Shown here: positions 27,287-38,206 of the stretch, one piece after another
Layout: the number at the start of each line of letters is the position of its first letter
Position numbering within the stretch: the stretch's first letter is position 1
NCBI GenBank assembly: GCA_009693705.1
Contig: SHWS01000003.1
Span: 1 to 64,000 of the forward strand
From: Pelagibacteraceae bacterium
Lineage (GTDB): Bacteria > Pseudomonadota > Alphaproteobacteria > Pelagibacterales > Pelagibacteraceae
Reading direction: 5' to 3'
Length of the DNA: 64,000 nucleotides
The notes under the pieces: generated by a model
The model's database searches: none
Told to the model about the DNA's origin: nothing
Seen by the model: only the letters and a program-made list of their open reading frames with translations
Program-made: the position numbers and the translations under genes

Positions 27287-29359
27287 ATGTTCAAAATATA
27301 TAAAAAAGAAATAGAAGTAGCGGGAAAGAAAATAAGTATAGAAACAGGTAAAATAGCAAGACAAGCAGACGGAGCAATAATTGCCACATGCGGTGAAACG
27401 ATTGTTTTAGCAACTGTAGTGGGTGCAAAAAAAATTAATCCAGACATGGATTATTTTCCATTATCAGTTAACTACCAAGAAAAATATTATGCAGGTGGAA
27501 AAATTCCAGGGGGATACTTTAAAAGAGAAGCAAGACCTACAGAGAGTGAAACATTAATTTCGAGATTAATTGATAGGCCAATCCGACCCCTGTTCCCTGA
27601 TCAGTTTAAAAATGAGGTTCAGTTATTACCAACGGTAATTTCCTATGATAAAGAAAATCAGCCAGACATTTTAGCAATTACAGCCTCATCTGCAGCTTTA
27701 GCAATTTCAGGTTTGCCTTTCATGGGTCCTGTGGGAGCTTCAAGAGTAGGGTTTGTTGATGGTAAATACATATTAAATCCCTCTAAATCTGAATTAGAAA
27801 AATCTAGTCTAGACCTAGTTGTAGCGGGCACTAAAGATGCTGTTCTCATGGTTGAATCTGAAGCAAATGGCTTAACCGAGGAAGAAATGTTAAATGCAGT
27901 TAAATTTGGTCATAAAGGCTTTGTTCCAGTAATTGAAATGATTGAGGAACTTGCCAAGGAGTGCAAAAAGCCTAATTGGGTAGTTGAAAATAAAGATTTA
28001 TCTGAAGTTAAAAAAATACTTGAAAAAGAGTTTAATGAAGATCTAGTCAAAGCTTTTGCAACCAAAAATAAACAAGACAGATCTAATCAAATTTCAGAAA
28101 TTACCAGTAAAGCACAAAAACTTTTTGAAAATAATAAAAATTATTCTGCTCTAGATATTAATCATGAATTAAAAAATCTTGAAAAATCTATTGTTAGAAC
28201 TGATATTATAAAAAATAAAAATAGAATTGATGGAAGAGGCTTATCAGATGTAAGGCCTATTTCTTGTGAGGTTGGAGTTTTACCAAGAACACATGGTTCA
28301 GCATTATTTACAAGAGGAGAAACACAAGCAATTGTAGTAGTCACTTTAGGAACTTCTGATGATGAACAAAGAATAGAAAATTTAGATGGCTTACAAAGAG
28401 AGCGATTTATGCTCCACTATAATTTTCCACCTTTTTCAGTTGGTGAAACTGGAAGAATTGGAACTGGCAGAAGAGAAATAGGTCATGGCAAATTGGCCTG
28501 GAGAGCAATTAATTCTTCTCTTCCTTCTAAAGAATTATTTCCATATACTTTTAGAATAGTATCTGAAATTACAGAATCTAATGGTTCATCTTCAATGGCA
28601 ACTGTTTGTGGTAGTTCACTTGCATTAATGGACGCGGGTGTTCCAATAAAAGAGCCAGTTGCAGGTATTGCAATGGGATTAATTAAAGAAGGTGACGAAT
28701 TTAGTGTTCTGTCAGATATTTTAGGTGATGAAGATCATTTAGGTGATATGGATTTTAAAGTTGCTGGTACTAAAAATGGTATTACCTCATTACAAATGGA
28801 TATTAAAATTACTGGTATTACATTTGAAATTATGGAGCAGGCATTAAAGCAAGCTAGAGAAGGTAGAATTCATATCTTGGCAGAAATGAATAAAGTTTTA
28901 TCACTATCAAGAGCTGATGTTGGTCAATACACCCCAAAAATGGAACAAATTAATGTTGATAAAAAAGATATTGCAGCGGTCATTGGCAAAGGTGGCGCAA
29001 CAATAAGAGAGATTGTTGAAAAATCAGGCGCTAAAGTTGATATAAATGATGAGGGCATAGTAACAGTTGCTGCGCCAGATGAAGAGTCTAGAAATATAGC
29101 CATGCAAATGATTAAAGATATCACCGCAAAAGCCGAAATGAACAAAATCTACAATGGTAAGGTAATGAAGATTATGGAATTTGGTGCATTTGTAAATTTT
29201 TTAGGAAAACAAGATGGATTGGTACATATCTCAGAACTCTCTGAAAAAAGAGTTGCTAAGGTTACCGACGTTGTCAAAGAAGGCGATGAAGTAAAAGTTA
29301 AAGTGATTGGTTTTGATAGAGGCAAAGTTAAGCTTTCAATTAAACAAGCATTAGCGTAA
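27287..29359 (+). CDS. pnp: Polynucleotide phosphorylase
   Basis: 690 residues: two RNase PH domains (about 1-230 and 310-540) joined by a helical domain, then KH (about 550-612, [12 protein letters not shown]) and S1 (about 618-690, [28 protein letters not shown]). The catalytic second core shows [12 protein letters not shown] and [19 protein letters not shown]. PNPase degrades RNA 3'-5' with phosphate and is part of the degradosome. Like most alphaproteobacterial forms it ends shortly after S1. A strong stem-loop lies 8 bp downstream. Confidence 0.97.
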   Translation: MFKIYKKEIEVAGKKISIETGKIARQADGAIIATCGETIVLATVVGAKKINPDMDYFPLSVNYQEKYYAGGKIPGGYFKREARPTESETLISRLIDRPIRPLFPDQFKNEVQLLPTVISYDKENQPDILAITASSAALAISGLPFMGPVGASRVGFVDGKYILNPSKSELEKSSLDLVVAGTKDAVLMVESEANGLTEEEMLNAVKFGHKGFVPVIEMIEELAKECKKPNWVVENKDLSEVKKILEKEFNEDLVKAFATKNKQDRSNQISEITSKAQKLFENNKNYSALDINHELKNLEKSIVRTDIIKNKNRIDGRGLSDVRPISCEVGVLPRTHGSALFTRGETQAIVVVTLGTSDDEQRIENLDGLQRERFMLHYNFPPFSVGETGRIGTGRREIGHGKLAWRAINSSLPSKELFPYTFRIVSEITESNGSSSMATVCGSSLALMDAGVPIKEPVAGIAMGLIKEGDEFSVLSDILGDEDHLGDMDFKVAGTKNGITSLQMDIKITGITFEIMEQALKQAREGRIHILAEMNKVLSLSRADVGQYTPKMEQINVDKKDIAAVIGKGGATIREIVEKSGAKVDINDEGIVTVAAPDEESRNIAMQMIKDITAKAEMNKIYNGKVMKIMEFGAFVNFLGKQDGLVHISELSEKRVAKVTDVVKEGDEVKVKVIGFDRGKVKLSIKQALA

Positions 29360-29366
29360 GTAAGAT

Positions 29367-29410
29367 AAAAGTAATTCCATGGCTGCTCGATAACAGAGTA
29401 GCCTACTTTT
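29367..29410 (+). terminator. Bulged stem-loop after pnp
   Basis: AAAAGTA (29367-29373) pairs with TACTTTT (29404-29410), and GGCTGCTC (29381-29388) with GAGTAGCC (29396-29403, one G-U pair) around a 7-nt GATAACA loop. The 5' side has a 7-nt bulge (29374-29380). It is unusually GC-rich for this genome. It probably ends or protects the pnp mRNA, although there is no clean T-run after it, only the TTTT inside the outer stem. Confidence 0.6.
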
Positions 29411-29416
29411 AAAAAC

Positions 29417-29438
29417 TATTAATATTTAAATATTAATA
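29417..29438. repeat. 22-bp perfect AT-only palindrome between pnp and fabI
   Basis: Positions 29417-29427 are the exact reverse complement of 29428-29438, centred on TTTAAA. It sits between the convergent ends of pnp and fabI, 24 bp from the fabI stop. It could form a hairpin in either transcript and act as a bidirectional end signal; a chance AT palindrome cannot be excluded. Confidence 0.6.
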
Positions 29439-29461
29439 AAAATAAATTATTTTATTCTAAA

Positions 29462-30253
29462 TTAGTTTTGTTTAATATTTTTAGGATCTGGCATTCCAAC
29501 TTTGTTATAACCAGCATCTACGTAGTGAATTTCACCAGTGACACCCCCAGCAAGGTTACTTAATAAGTACAATGCTGAGTTTCCAATATCATTAATATCA
29601 ACATTTCTTTTTAAAAAAGAATGGTCCTCATTCCATTTGTATAAAAATTTTGCATCACCGATAGCAGAAGCTGCTAATGTTTTAATAGGTCCTGCGCTAA
29701 TAGCATTTACTCTTAAACCTCTTGTGCCCAAATCTCTTGCAAGATATTTAACACTTGCCTCAAGAGCCGATTTACAGACACCCATAACATTATAATTTGG
29801 AATAGCTCTAGCAGATTCATAACTTAAAGTTAACAGACTTCCATTACTTTTCATTATTTTCGAGGCTTCTTTTGCAACTTCTGTGAATGAAAAGCATGAG
29901 ATTAACATACTTCTTAAAAAGTTTTCTCTAGTTGTATTTAAATATTCACCAGATAATTCTGATTTATCTGAAAATGCTATAGCATGAACTACGAAATCAA
30001 TTTGATCCCAATGTAATTTGATATCTTCAAAAAGTTTAATAATTTCATCTTTTTTTTCAACATCGCAACTGAATGTTAGTTTTGAATTTAATTTTTCAGC
30101 GAGTGGAATTACTCTTTTTTTTAATGCATCACCAAGATAAGTAAATGCAAGTTCAGCTCCAGCTTCGAAAAGTTTTTGTGAAATTCCCCAGGCAATAGAT
30201 CTTTCATTGGCAACTCCCATGATTAATCCTTTTTTACCTTTCATTAAACTCAT
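29462..30253 (-). CDS. fabI: Enoyl-[acyl-carrier-protein] reductase (NADH)
   Basis: 263 residues of the SDR fold. The FabI features are GVANERSIAWGI near the N-terminus, VHAIAFSDKSELSGEYLNTTRENF, and the active site YNVMGVCKSALEASVKYLA, with Tyr and Lys in the YxxMxxxK spacing. It carries out the last reduction of each fatty-acid elongation cycle. It follows fabB by 2 bp, giving the fabA-fabB-fabI operon seen in many alphaproteobacteria. The end is convergent with pnp. Confidence 0.96.
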   Translation of the reverse strand: MSLMKGKKGLIMGVANERSIAWGISQKLFEAGAELAFTYLGDALKKRVIPLAEKLNSKLTFSCDVEKKDEIIKLFEDIKLHWDQIDFVVHAIAFSDKSELSGEYLNTTRENFLRSMLISCFSFTEVAKEASKIMKSNGSLLTLSYESARAIPNYNVMGVCKSALEASVKYLARDLGTRGLRVNAISAGPIKTLAASAIGDAKFLYKWNEDHSFLKRNVDINDIGNSALYLLSNLAGGVTGEIHYVDAGYNKVGMPDPKNIKQN

Positions 30254-30255
30254 AA

Positions 30256-31467
30256 TTATACTTTTTCAAAAATTAATGTTGCATTTGTTCCACCAAAACC
30301 AAAACTATTAGACATAACGGCATTTAGAGTAATCCCTGTTTCTATTTTAGTTATAATTGGATATTTTTTAGCTTCATCATCCATTTCATTAATATTAGCG
30401 GATCTTGCGATAAAATTATTTTTCATCATTATTAAACAATATATAGCTTCGTGAACTGAGGCAGCCCCCAACGGATGACCTGATAAAGATTTTGTTGAAC
30501 TTATCTTTGGAACTTGATTTTTAAAAACTTCTCCAATCGCTTTTAGTTCAGTAATATCTCCTATTGGTGTTGATGTTCCATGAGTATTGATATAGTCAAT
30601 TTTTTTTTTAGTAGTAGCTAAAGCCATCTTCATACATCTTTCGGCACCTTCACCAGATGGAGCTACCATATCATGCCCGTCTGAAGTTGCTCCATATCCT
30701 GTTAATTCAGCGTATATTTTAGCACCCCTTGCCATTGCATGTTCATATTCCTCAAGTACCAAAACACCACCACCACCAGCAATTACAAAGCCATCTCGAG
30801 TTTTATCATATGCTCTTGAAGCTTTTTCTGGAGTGCTGTTATATTTTGAGGATAATGCCGTCATGGCATCGAACATTGCGGTCATTGCCCAGTGAAGCTC
30901 CTCACTTCCACCTGCAAAAACAATATCTTGTTTTTCCATTTGAATCAGTTCCATTGAGTGACCAATGCAGTGACCACTAGTTGCACATGCTGAACTCATG
31001 GTATAACTTATACCTTTAATTTTAAAAGGCACTGCTAAAGTAGCAGAAGAAGTGCTTGCCATAGTTCTTGGAACAATAAAGGGTCCCATAAGTTTTGGAG
31101 TTTTAGCTCTGGTTTTATCAACTGATGTAACAACGTTTTCAATTGACGGACCACCTGAACCCATAACAATTCCAGTTTTAAAATTACTTACTTCTTTATC
31201 CTCTAGACCGGAGTCTTTGATGGCTTCTTTCATCGCGATATAATTATAGGCAGAGCCAGAACCCATAAATCTAATAGTTTTTCTATCTATGTGATCCTCG
31301 AGTTTGATATTTGGTTTACCATGAATGTTACTTTTTAAGTTAAGTTCTTTATACTCCTCAGAAAAAGATATGCCTGATTTAGAATTAATAAGTGATTGAT
31401 AAACTTCTTGTTGATTATTTCCTAAACAAGATACGATTCCAATACCTGTAATAACTACTCTTCTCAT
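30256..31467 (-). CDS. fabB: 3-oxoacyl-[acyl-carrier-protein] synthase I
   Basis: 403 residues of the thiolase-fold condensing enzyme. The Cys-His-His triad is visible as [12 protein letters not shown] (nucleophile), [11 protein letters not shown] and [16 protein letters not shown]. Together with FabA, FabB makes unsaturated fatty acids; its position directly after fabA supports FabB over FabF. The start ATG overlaps the fabA stop by 1 bp. Confidence 0.95.
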   Translation of the reverse strand: MRRVVITGIGIVSCLGNNQQEVYQSLINSKSGISFSEEYKELNLKSNIHGKPNIKLEDHIDRKTIRFMGSGSAYNYIAMKEAIKDSGLEDKEVSNFKTGIVMGSGGPSIENVVTSVDKTRAKTPKLMGPFIVPRTMASTSSATLAVPFKIKGISYTMSSACATSGHCIGHSMELIQMEKQDIVFAGGSEELHWAMTAMFDAMTALSSKYNSTPEKASRAYDKTRDGFVIAGGGGVLVLEEYEHAMARGAKIYAELTGYGATSDGHDMVAPSGEGAERCMKMALATTKKKIDYINTHGTSTPIGDITELKAIGEVFKNQVPKISSTKSLSGHPLGAASVHEAIYCLIMMKNNFIARSANINEMDDEAKKYPIITKIETGITLNAVMSNSFGFGGTNATLIFEKV

Positions 31468-31967
31468 TATTTAAATAAACCTACTTTTAAACTATCAGCT
31501 GAATATATTTTTTTGTTGTCTGCCATAACAACTCCGTTTGCAAGACCTACGGTAGTTCCACCTGGTGAGATTATTTTTTTCATATTAATTTCATATTTAA
31601 TTTTTTTAACATTTCTTAAAACTTCTCCTATAAATTTTACAGTTCCAACTCCAAGAGCTCTTCCTTTTCCAGGATTTCCAAGCCATCCCAGATAAAATCC
31701 AACTAACTGCCACATCGCATCAAGCCCCAAACATCCTGGCATAACCGGGTCATCTTTAAAGTGACAATTAAAGAACCAAAGATCTGTTTTAATGTCCAAC
31801 TCTGCTTTTATAAATCCTTTATTAAAAGCTCCATTATTATCCGTAATTTCAATTATTCTATCAAACATTAGCATAGGAGGTAGGGGTAATTTGGCATTGC
31901 CTGGGCCAAAAAGTTCACCATTTCCACAACTTATAAGCTCATCATATGAATATGAGTTTTTTTTCAT
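31467..31967 (-). CDS. fabA: 3-hydroxydecanoyl-ACP dehydratase/isomerase
   Basis: 166 residues of the hotdog fold. Active-site motifs are [27 protein letters not shown] (the His after C-N-C and the Asp in GLDAMWQ, split here: [20 protein letters not shown]). FabA dehydrates 3-hydroxydecanoyl-ACP and isomerises it to the cis-3 form, the branch point to unsaturated fatty acids. It is divergent from irr across an 83-bp gap that holds a candidate Irr box. Confidence 0.96.
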   Translation of the reverse strand: MKKNSYSYDELISCGNGELFGPGNAKLPLPPMLMFDRIIEITDNNGAFNKGFIKAELDIKTDLWFFNCHFKDDPVMPGCLGLDAMWQLVGFYLGWLGNPGKGRALGVGTVKFIGEVLRNVKKIKYEINMKKIISPGGTTVGLANGVVMADNKKIYSADSLKVGLFK

Positions 31968-32020
31968 AAAATTTGAGTAATCTTAATACTTGATTTGAAA
32001 TAAATATAATATAGAAATAG

Positions 32021-32037
32021 TTTAGAACCGTTATAAA
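32021..32037. promoter_or_regulatory. Candidate Irr box (ICE-like inverted repeat) before irr
   Basis: TTTAGAA-CCG-TTATAAA, a heptamer inverted repeat with one mismatch to the iron-control-element form TTTAGAA-N3-TTCTAAA as I recall it. It ends 13 bp before the irr GTG and starts 10 bp after a TATAAT (32005-32010), so a bound protein would cover the likely RNA start. The same half-sites with the same mismatch recur before katG. Confidence 0.6.
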
Positions 32038-32050
32038 ATAAGGATATAAA

Positions 32051-32455
32051 GTGGATTTTGCAGACAAATTAAGAGCTTCTGGATTGAGGCCTACCAAACA
32101 AAGACTTAGAATTTGTAAAACTTTGTTTGACAGAGATAAGACTTTTCACTTTTTAGTCAAAGATTTAGTCGAAACATTAAATGAAAAAACTGAAGATCAA
32201 AAAATATCAGTAGCGACAGTTTATAATACTGTTCATGCATTTAAAAAATCTGGTTATTTAAAACAATTAAATATCGATCCAAATCATAATTATTTTGATA
32301 CTAACATTTCCCATCATCATCATTTTTTTGATGAGTCTACAAAAGAGCTTATCGATCTAAACAATGATCAAGTTGAAAAAATTGAAATAAAAAAAACTTT
32401 ACCAGGAAAGACCATTAGCTCTGTTGAAATTCTAGTAAAAGTTGAAAATAAGTAA
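32051..32455 (+). CDS. irr: Irr, heme-dependent iron response regulator (Fur family)
   Basis: 134 residues. The N-terminal winged helix begins LRASGLRPTKQRLRICKTLF, the usual Irr opening, and contains ISVATVYNTVHAFKKSGYL. The dimer domain has the His-rich NISHHHHFFDE, which matches the Irr heme/metal site and lacks the Fur CxxC pairs. Irr represses or activates iron and heme genes when heme is scarce. Translation starts with GTG at 32051, preceded by AAGGA. Divergence from fabA is a conserved alphaproteobacterial arrangement and strengthens the call. Confidence 0.88.
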   Translation: MDFADKLRASGLRPTKQRLRICKTLFDRDKTFHFLVKDLVETLNEKTEDQKISVATVYNTVHAFKKSGYLKQLNIDPNHNYFDTNISHHHHFFDESTKELIDLNNDQVEKIEIKKTLPGKTISSVEILVKVENK

Positions 32456-32485
32456 TTCTTATATCAATATTAAAAATTTTTATTC

Positions 32486-32513
32486 TTGACTTTCTTTTTA
32501 GAATGATTATAAA
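32486..32513 (+). promoter_or_regulatory. katG promoter with embedded candidate Irr box
   Basis: TTGACT (32486-32491) and TATAAA (32508-32513) are 16 bp apart, a good sigma-70 match. Inside lies TTTAGAA-TGA-TTATAAA (32497-32513), the same inverted repeat as before irr; its right half-site overlaps the -10. A protein bound there would block RNA polymerase, so repression is the simplest reading. The katG ATG is 26 bp downstream. Confidence 0.6.
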
Positions 32514-32526
32514 CTATATATTATAA

Positions 32527-34746
<2,220 letters not shown>

Positions 34747-34760
34747 AATATAATTAAGTT

Positions 34761-35354
34761 ATGGCTCAAATTTCTTTTGATGATTTTTATCAAGTACCAA
34801 ATCTTAAGTTTGACATTAAAAGACTAAGATCTGACTTAGAAATAATATTAAAAAAAAAAAAATTTAATTCTCCAGGCATAACACATTTTGGTGCCATACC
34901 TTTAAATCAAATACCTAATGATGAAGAATCTATAAAGGGTCATAATATTAGAGGAAAATATTGGACAATTCCTGATGAAACTGGAAAAGAAGTATCTAGG
35001 GATTTTGATATAGATGAGTCTAAATATACTCAATTAATACCTGAATTTCACGATACTTATTTCAAAGAAGTATATGATACTTTAAGGAAGAAATTTAAAC
35101 TTGGTAGAGTAAGATTGTTGTTAAAGGAACCAAGATCGACTCTAAGCTGGCATAAAGACCCGGAACCAAGATTGCATATCCCAATTATAACTAATTTAGG
35201 ATGTTCTATGGTGATTGAAAATATCGCTAAACACATGCCAGCAGATGGAACTGTGACCATTACTAATAATACTAAATATCATAATTTTTTTAATGGTGGT
35301 GAGCAGGATAGAATACATTTAGTAGCCTGTGTGTTAGAAAATCCATTTAATTAA
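34761..35354 (+). CDS. Putative aspartyl/asparaginyl-hydroxylase-like 2-oxoglutarate Fe(II) oxygenase
   Basis: 197 residues. The C-terminal half looks like the double-stranded beta-helix of the Asp/Asn hydroxylase group: LSWHKDPEPRLHIPIITN supplies an HxD metal pair (about His130/Asp132) and RLHIP, the typical strand, while NNTKYHNFFNGGEQDRIHLVA supplies a distal His. The basic residue for 2-oxoglutarate would be the Arg before that His. The substrate is unknown; a small-molecule or peptide hydroxylation is expected. It follows katG after 14 bp on the same strand, so it is probably co-regulated with katG. The family call is by motif only. Confidence 0.65.
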   Translation: MAQISFDDFYQVPNLKFDIKRLRSDLEIILKKKKFNSPGITHFGAIPLNQIPNDEESIKGHNIRGKYWTIPDETGKEVSRDFDIDESKYTQLIPEFHDTYFKEVYDTLRKKFKLGRVRLLLKEPRSTLSWHKDPEPRLHIPIITNLGCSMVIENIAKHMPADGTVTITNNTKYHNFFNGGEQDRIHLVACVLENPFN

Positions 35355-35357
35355 AAG

Positions 35358-35819
35358 TTAATTATTAACTGAACCCCAAATGTCGGTGGTATTAACCCAT
35401 CCATCAAAATCTTCAGATTTAATTTTGCACCAATTATTTTCACATTTTTGAACTATTAATAAGCGTCCTTTTTTAATTTGAGCAATTGGTTTTGAAAATT
35501 TAGAAGGTTTTTTAAATAAAATTTTATCTTGAGTTGCGATGATGGAGTTTGATCGCTGTAATTGCGATGAATGTATCCATCCACTGTTATTTTTTAAATC
35601 AATTATTCTTCTAAAATTTTCTTTTTTATCTATTTCTTTTACGGGAAGATTTTTTTTATTGTAAACATATTTAACTTCAAATTCAAAACCTGGGCCGTAC
35701 CGGACATTAACTTTATTTTTTTTTAAAGAGTAAAAAATTTCTTCACAAAAACTATTAGAGGAAAAACATAAGGAGAAAAAAATTATAAATATACTTTTTA
35801 GGATTAGTTGCATAAACAT
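35358..35819 (-). CDS. Secreted SH3-like domain protein
   Basis: 153 residues. A signal peptide (about 1-25, ending SFCEE) precedes two bacterial SH3-like repeats: KVNVRYGPGFEFEVKYVY...GWIHSSQL and ILFKKPSKFSKPIAQIKKG...GWVNTTDIWG. Such domains bind peptidoglycan or other wall parts. Two in-frame ATGs (35819 and 35813) could start it; the first lies 16 bp inside the end of the moeB/thiF-like gene. A role in the periplasm is likely, with no specific function known. Confidence 0.8.
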   Translation of the reverse strand: MFMQLILKSIFIIFFSLCFSSNSFCEEIFYSLKKNKVNVRYGPGFEFEVKYVYNKKNLPVKEIDKKENFRRIIDLKNNSGWIHSSQLQRSNSIIATQDKILFKKPSKFSKPIAQIKKGRLLIVQKCENNWCKIKSEDFDGWVNTTDIWGSVNN

Positions 35820-36559
35820 TTTTTTCTCTTAATTAATCTTATTTTCCTAAAGTTTAGATTTAGTAAATCTAAAATTAAAATAAAACCATTAAGATTTTGA
35901 CCTATTTTTAATATTTGTTTTAATACTTCATTGGCTTGCATGGTTCCAACTATTCCAGCTACCGTTCCTAATACTCCTTCAAACTCACAATTTAAAATAT
36001 CATTCGAAATTTTTTCTTCTTGATAAAAACATCTCAAACATGGACTGCTTTTCTTCAGAAAATTAAATGAAAAAATCTGTCCATCAAATTTGCTAATTGC
36101 ACCTATTATAAGAATTTTTTTAAATTTTAAACTAAAATCATTAATTAAAAATTTTGTTTCAAAGTTATCAGATCCATCCACTATGTATTCGTAGTTTTTA
36201 ATAATTTTACTAAAGTTTTTATTATTTATCTTATGCTTATAAATATTAATTTTTGTTTTTGAATTTATTAATTTTAATTTTTCTTGAGCAGCTTTGACTT
36301 TAAATTTTTTTAAATCTTTTTCATCATAGAGACTTTGTCTATGAATGTTAGATAGGTTTACTAAATCATAATCAATAATACCTATTGTGCCAACACCTGC
36401 TCTAGTTAAAAATTCTGCCACAGAACAACCTAATCCACCAGCACCTATAATTAATACTTTTGAGTTTAAAATTTTTTTTTGACCAATTGTTCCAATATTT
36501 TTTAAAATTATTTGTCTTGAAAATCTCTCAATTAAAACCTTATTTAGTCCTAAACTCAT
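35804..36559 (-). CDS. MoeB/ThiF/HesA-family adenylyltransferase
   Basis: 251 residues of the E1-like fold. The nucleotide-binding loop GAGGLGCSVAEFLTRAGVG is near residue 37, followed by IDYDLVNLSNIHRQSLY (Arg finger) and VDGSDNFETKFLINDF. The zinc-ligand pair appears as PCLRCFY, and the C-terminal KKCLCN may supply the other pair in an unusual C-x-C form. The protein adenylates the C-terminus of MoaD or ThiS for molybdopterin or thiamine synthesis; which one cannot be decided here, as no moa or thi genes are near. Its start overlaps dut in an ATGA. Confidence 0.85.
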   Translation of the reverse strand: MSLGLNKVLIERFSRQIILKNIGTIGQKKILNSKVLIIGAGGLGCSVAEFLTRAGVGTIGIIDYDLVNLSNIHRQSLYDEKDLKKFKVKAAQEKLKLINSKTKINIYKHKINNKNFSKIIKNYEYIVDGSDNFETKFLINDFSLKFKKILIIGAISKFDGQIFSFNFLKKSSPCLRCFYQEEKISNDILNCEFEGVLGTVAGIVGTMQANEVLKQILKIGQNLNGFILILDLLNLNFRKIRLIKRKKCLCN

Positions 36560-36993
36560 TTTCCTGTTGAACCAAAACCACCCTCTCCTCTTATCGTTTC
36601 AGGTAGATTTTCAACTTCCTCAAATTGCATTTTAACCACAGGTACTAAAATCATTTGAGCAATTCGATCTTTATTTTGGATTAAAAATATTTCACTTCCA
36701 TGATTATAAAGTATTACTTTAATTTCTCCTCTAAAATCACTGTCTATTGTTCCAGGCGAATTTAAAACGCTAATATTATTTTTTGCCGCCAGTCCAGATC
36801 TAGGTCTAATTTGTATTTCGTAATCTTCAGAAAAAGCTACAGAAATCCCAGTTGGCACCAAGTAAGATGAATTAGGTTTTAATCTTATAGGTTCTTTAAC
36901 ATAAGCCATTAAATCTACTCCTGAAGCTCCATTAGTTTTATAAGCAGGTAATTCGACAGAAGGATTTAATTTTTTTATAAGCACCTTTGTCAT
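36556..36993 (-). CDS. dut: dUTP diphosphatase
   Basis: 145 residues with all five trimeric dUTPase motifs: ASGVDLMA, PRSGLAAKN, GTIDSDFRGEIKV, RIAQMILVP and the C-terminal RGEGGFGSTG that closes over the active site. It cleaves dUTP to dUMP, limiting uracil in DNA and feeding dTMP synthesis. It overlaps coaBC by 1 bp and the moeB/thiF-like gene by 4 bp, the usual coaBC-dut-moeB order. Confidence 0.97.
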   Translation of the reverse strand: MTKVLIKKLNPSVELPAYKTNGASGVDLMAYVKEPIRLKPNSSYLVPTGISVAFSEDYEIQIRPRSGLAAKNNISVLNSPGTIDSDFRGEIKVILYNHGSEIFLIQNKDRIAQMILVPVVKMQFEEVENLPETIRGEGGFGSTGK

Positions 36994-38198
36994 TAATTTA
37001 ATTGATTGATTATTCTATCAACTATTTCTTCTGATATTTCAGATTTTTTTTTATATGTTAGGTTTTCTTTTTTTATTTTTTGATCTTTATAAAAGATTGT
37101 AACCTCATTAAAATCTGAATCAAATCCAATTGCATTATTTGAAACATCATTAGCAACAATCCAATCACAATTTTTATCAGCTAATTTTTTTTCAGCGTTT
37201 TTTTCCAGGTCATTTGTTTCAGCTGCAAATCCAATAGTGAGTTTTGGTCTCATGGAATTATGATTTGATATATACTTCAAGATATCAATATTTTTTTCTA
37301 GTTTTAAGTCAAACCCATCTTGTTTTTTAATTTTATTTTTATACTTTTGAGTAATTTTAAAATCACCAACAGCAGCTGAAAAAATTGCAACATCAACTGG
37401 CAAATTTTTTTGTGTCTCAATAAACATTTCATTTGCGGTTTCAACTTTAATAAAATTAATATCATCATCAACATTTAGAATTGATGGACCAGAAATAAGA
37501 GTTGTTTGAAAACCCTTCTTAGAAAGAGACTTTGCTATTTCATAACCTTGTTTGCCACTTGATTTATTGGTTATAAATCTTACAGGATCAATATACTCAT
37601 ATGTTGGACCAGCAGTAACTAACGCTTTAAATTTTTTATTTTTATTTTGTTCAAAAAAATAACTGTTAATTTCATTTACAATTGTTGTCGGATCCGACAT
37701 TTTACCTTGACCGTATTCTCCACATGCCATTTCACCTATTTCTGGTCCAATAATTTTATATCCATAATTTTTTAATTTATCTATATTTTGCCTTGTGGAT
37801 GGATGCTCCCACATTCTTACATTCATAGCTGGCACTAAATATACCTGCTTATTTGATGCGAGAATTACCGTAGTCGCTAAGTCATCAGATGATCCTTGGG
37901 CTAATTTTGACATAGTATTTGCAGTTGCAGGGGCAATAATAATTACATCTGCCCATCTTGAAAGAGCGATATGATTCATTTCTGTTTCATTTTCTAAATT
38001 AAAGAGATCATCATATACTTTTCCCTGTGATAAAGACGCTACAGAAAGGGGCGTAATAAATTCTTTAGAGCTTTTAGTTAAAATAGTTTTTATTTCATTA
38101 TCATTTTTTTTAAGTAATCTTATTGTTTCAAGTGATTTATATGCAGAGATACCACCACATATTATAAATAGTATCTTTTTATTTAAAAAATTTTTCAT
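36993..38198 (-). CDS. coaBC: Bifunctional phosphopantothenoylcysteine decarboxylase/synthetase
   Basis: 401 residues in two enzymes. CoaC (1-180) is a flavoprotein with the catalytic His in MNHIALSRWAD, the PAMNVRMWEHPSTR motif and the active Cys in MACGEYGQGKM. CoaB (185-401) shows ALVTAGPTYEYIDPVRFITNKSSGKQGYE and DWIVANDVSNNAIGF. Together they turn phosphopantothenate and Cys into phosphopantetheine for coenzyme A. It is 8 bp after ubiB. Confidence 0.96.
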   Translation of the reverse strand: MKNFLNKKILFIICGGISAYKSLETIRLLKKNDNEIKTILTKSSKEFITPLSVASLSQGKVYDDLFNLENETEMNHIALSRWADVIIIAPATANTMSKLAQGSSDDLATTVILASNKQVYLVPAMNVRMWEHPSTRQNIDKLKNYGYKIIGPEIGEMACGEYGQGKMSDPTTIVNEINSYFFEQNKNKKFKALVTAGPTYEYIDPVRFITNKSSGKQGYEIAKSLSKKGFQTTLISGPSILNVDDDINFIKVETANEMFIETQKNLPVDVAIFSAAVGDFKITQKYKNKIKKQDGFDLKLEKNIDILKYISNHNSMRPKLTIGFAAETNDLEKNAEKKLADKNCDWIVANDVSNNAIGFDSDFNEVTIFYKDQKIKKENLTYKKKSEISEEIVDRIINQLN

Positions 38199-38206
38199 TT
38201 TGAGAA

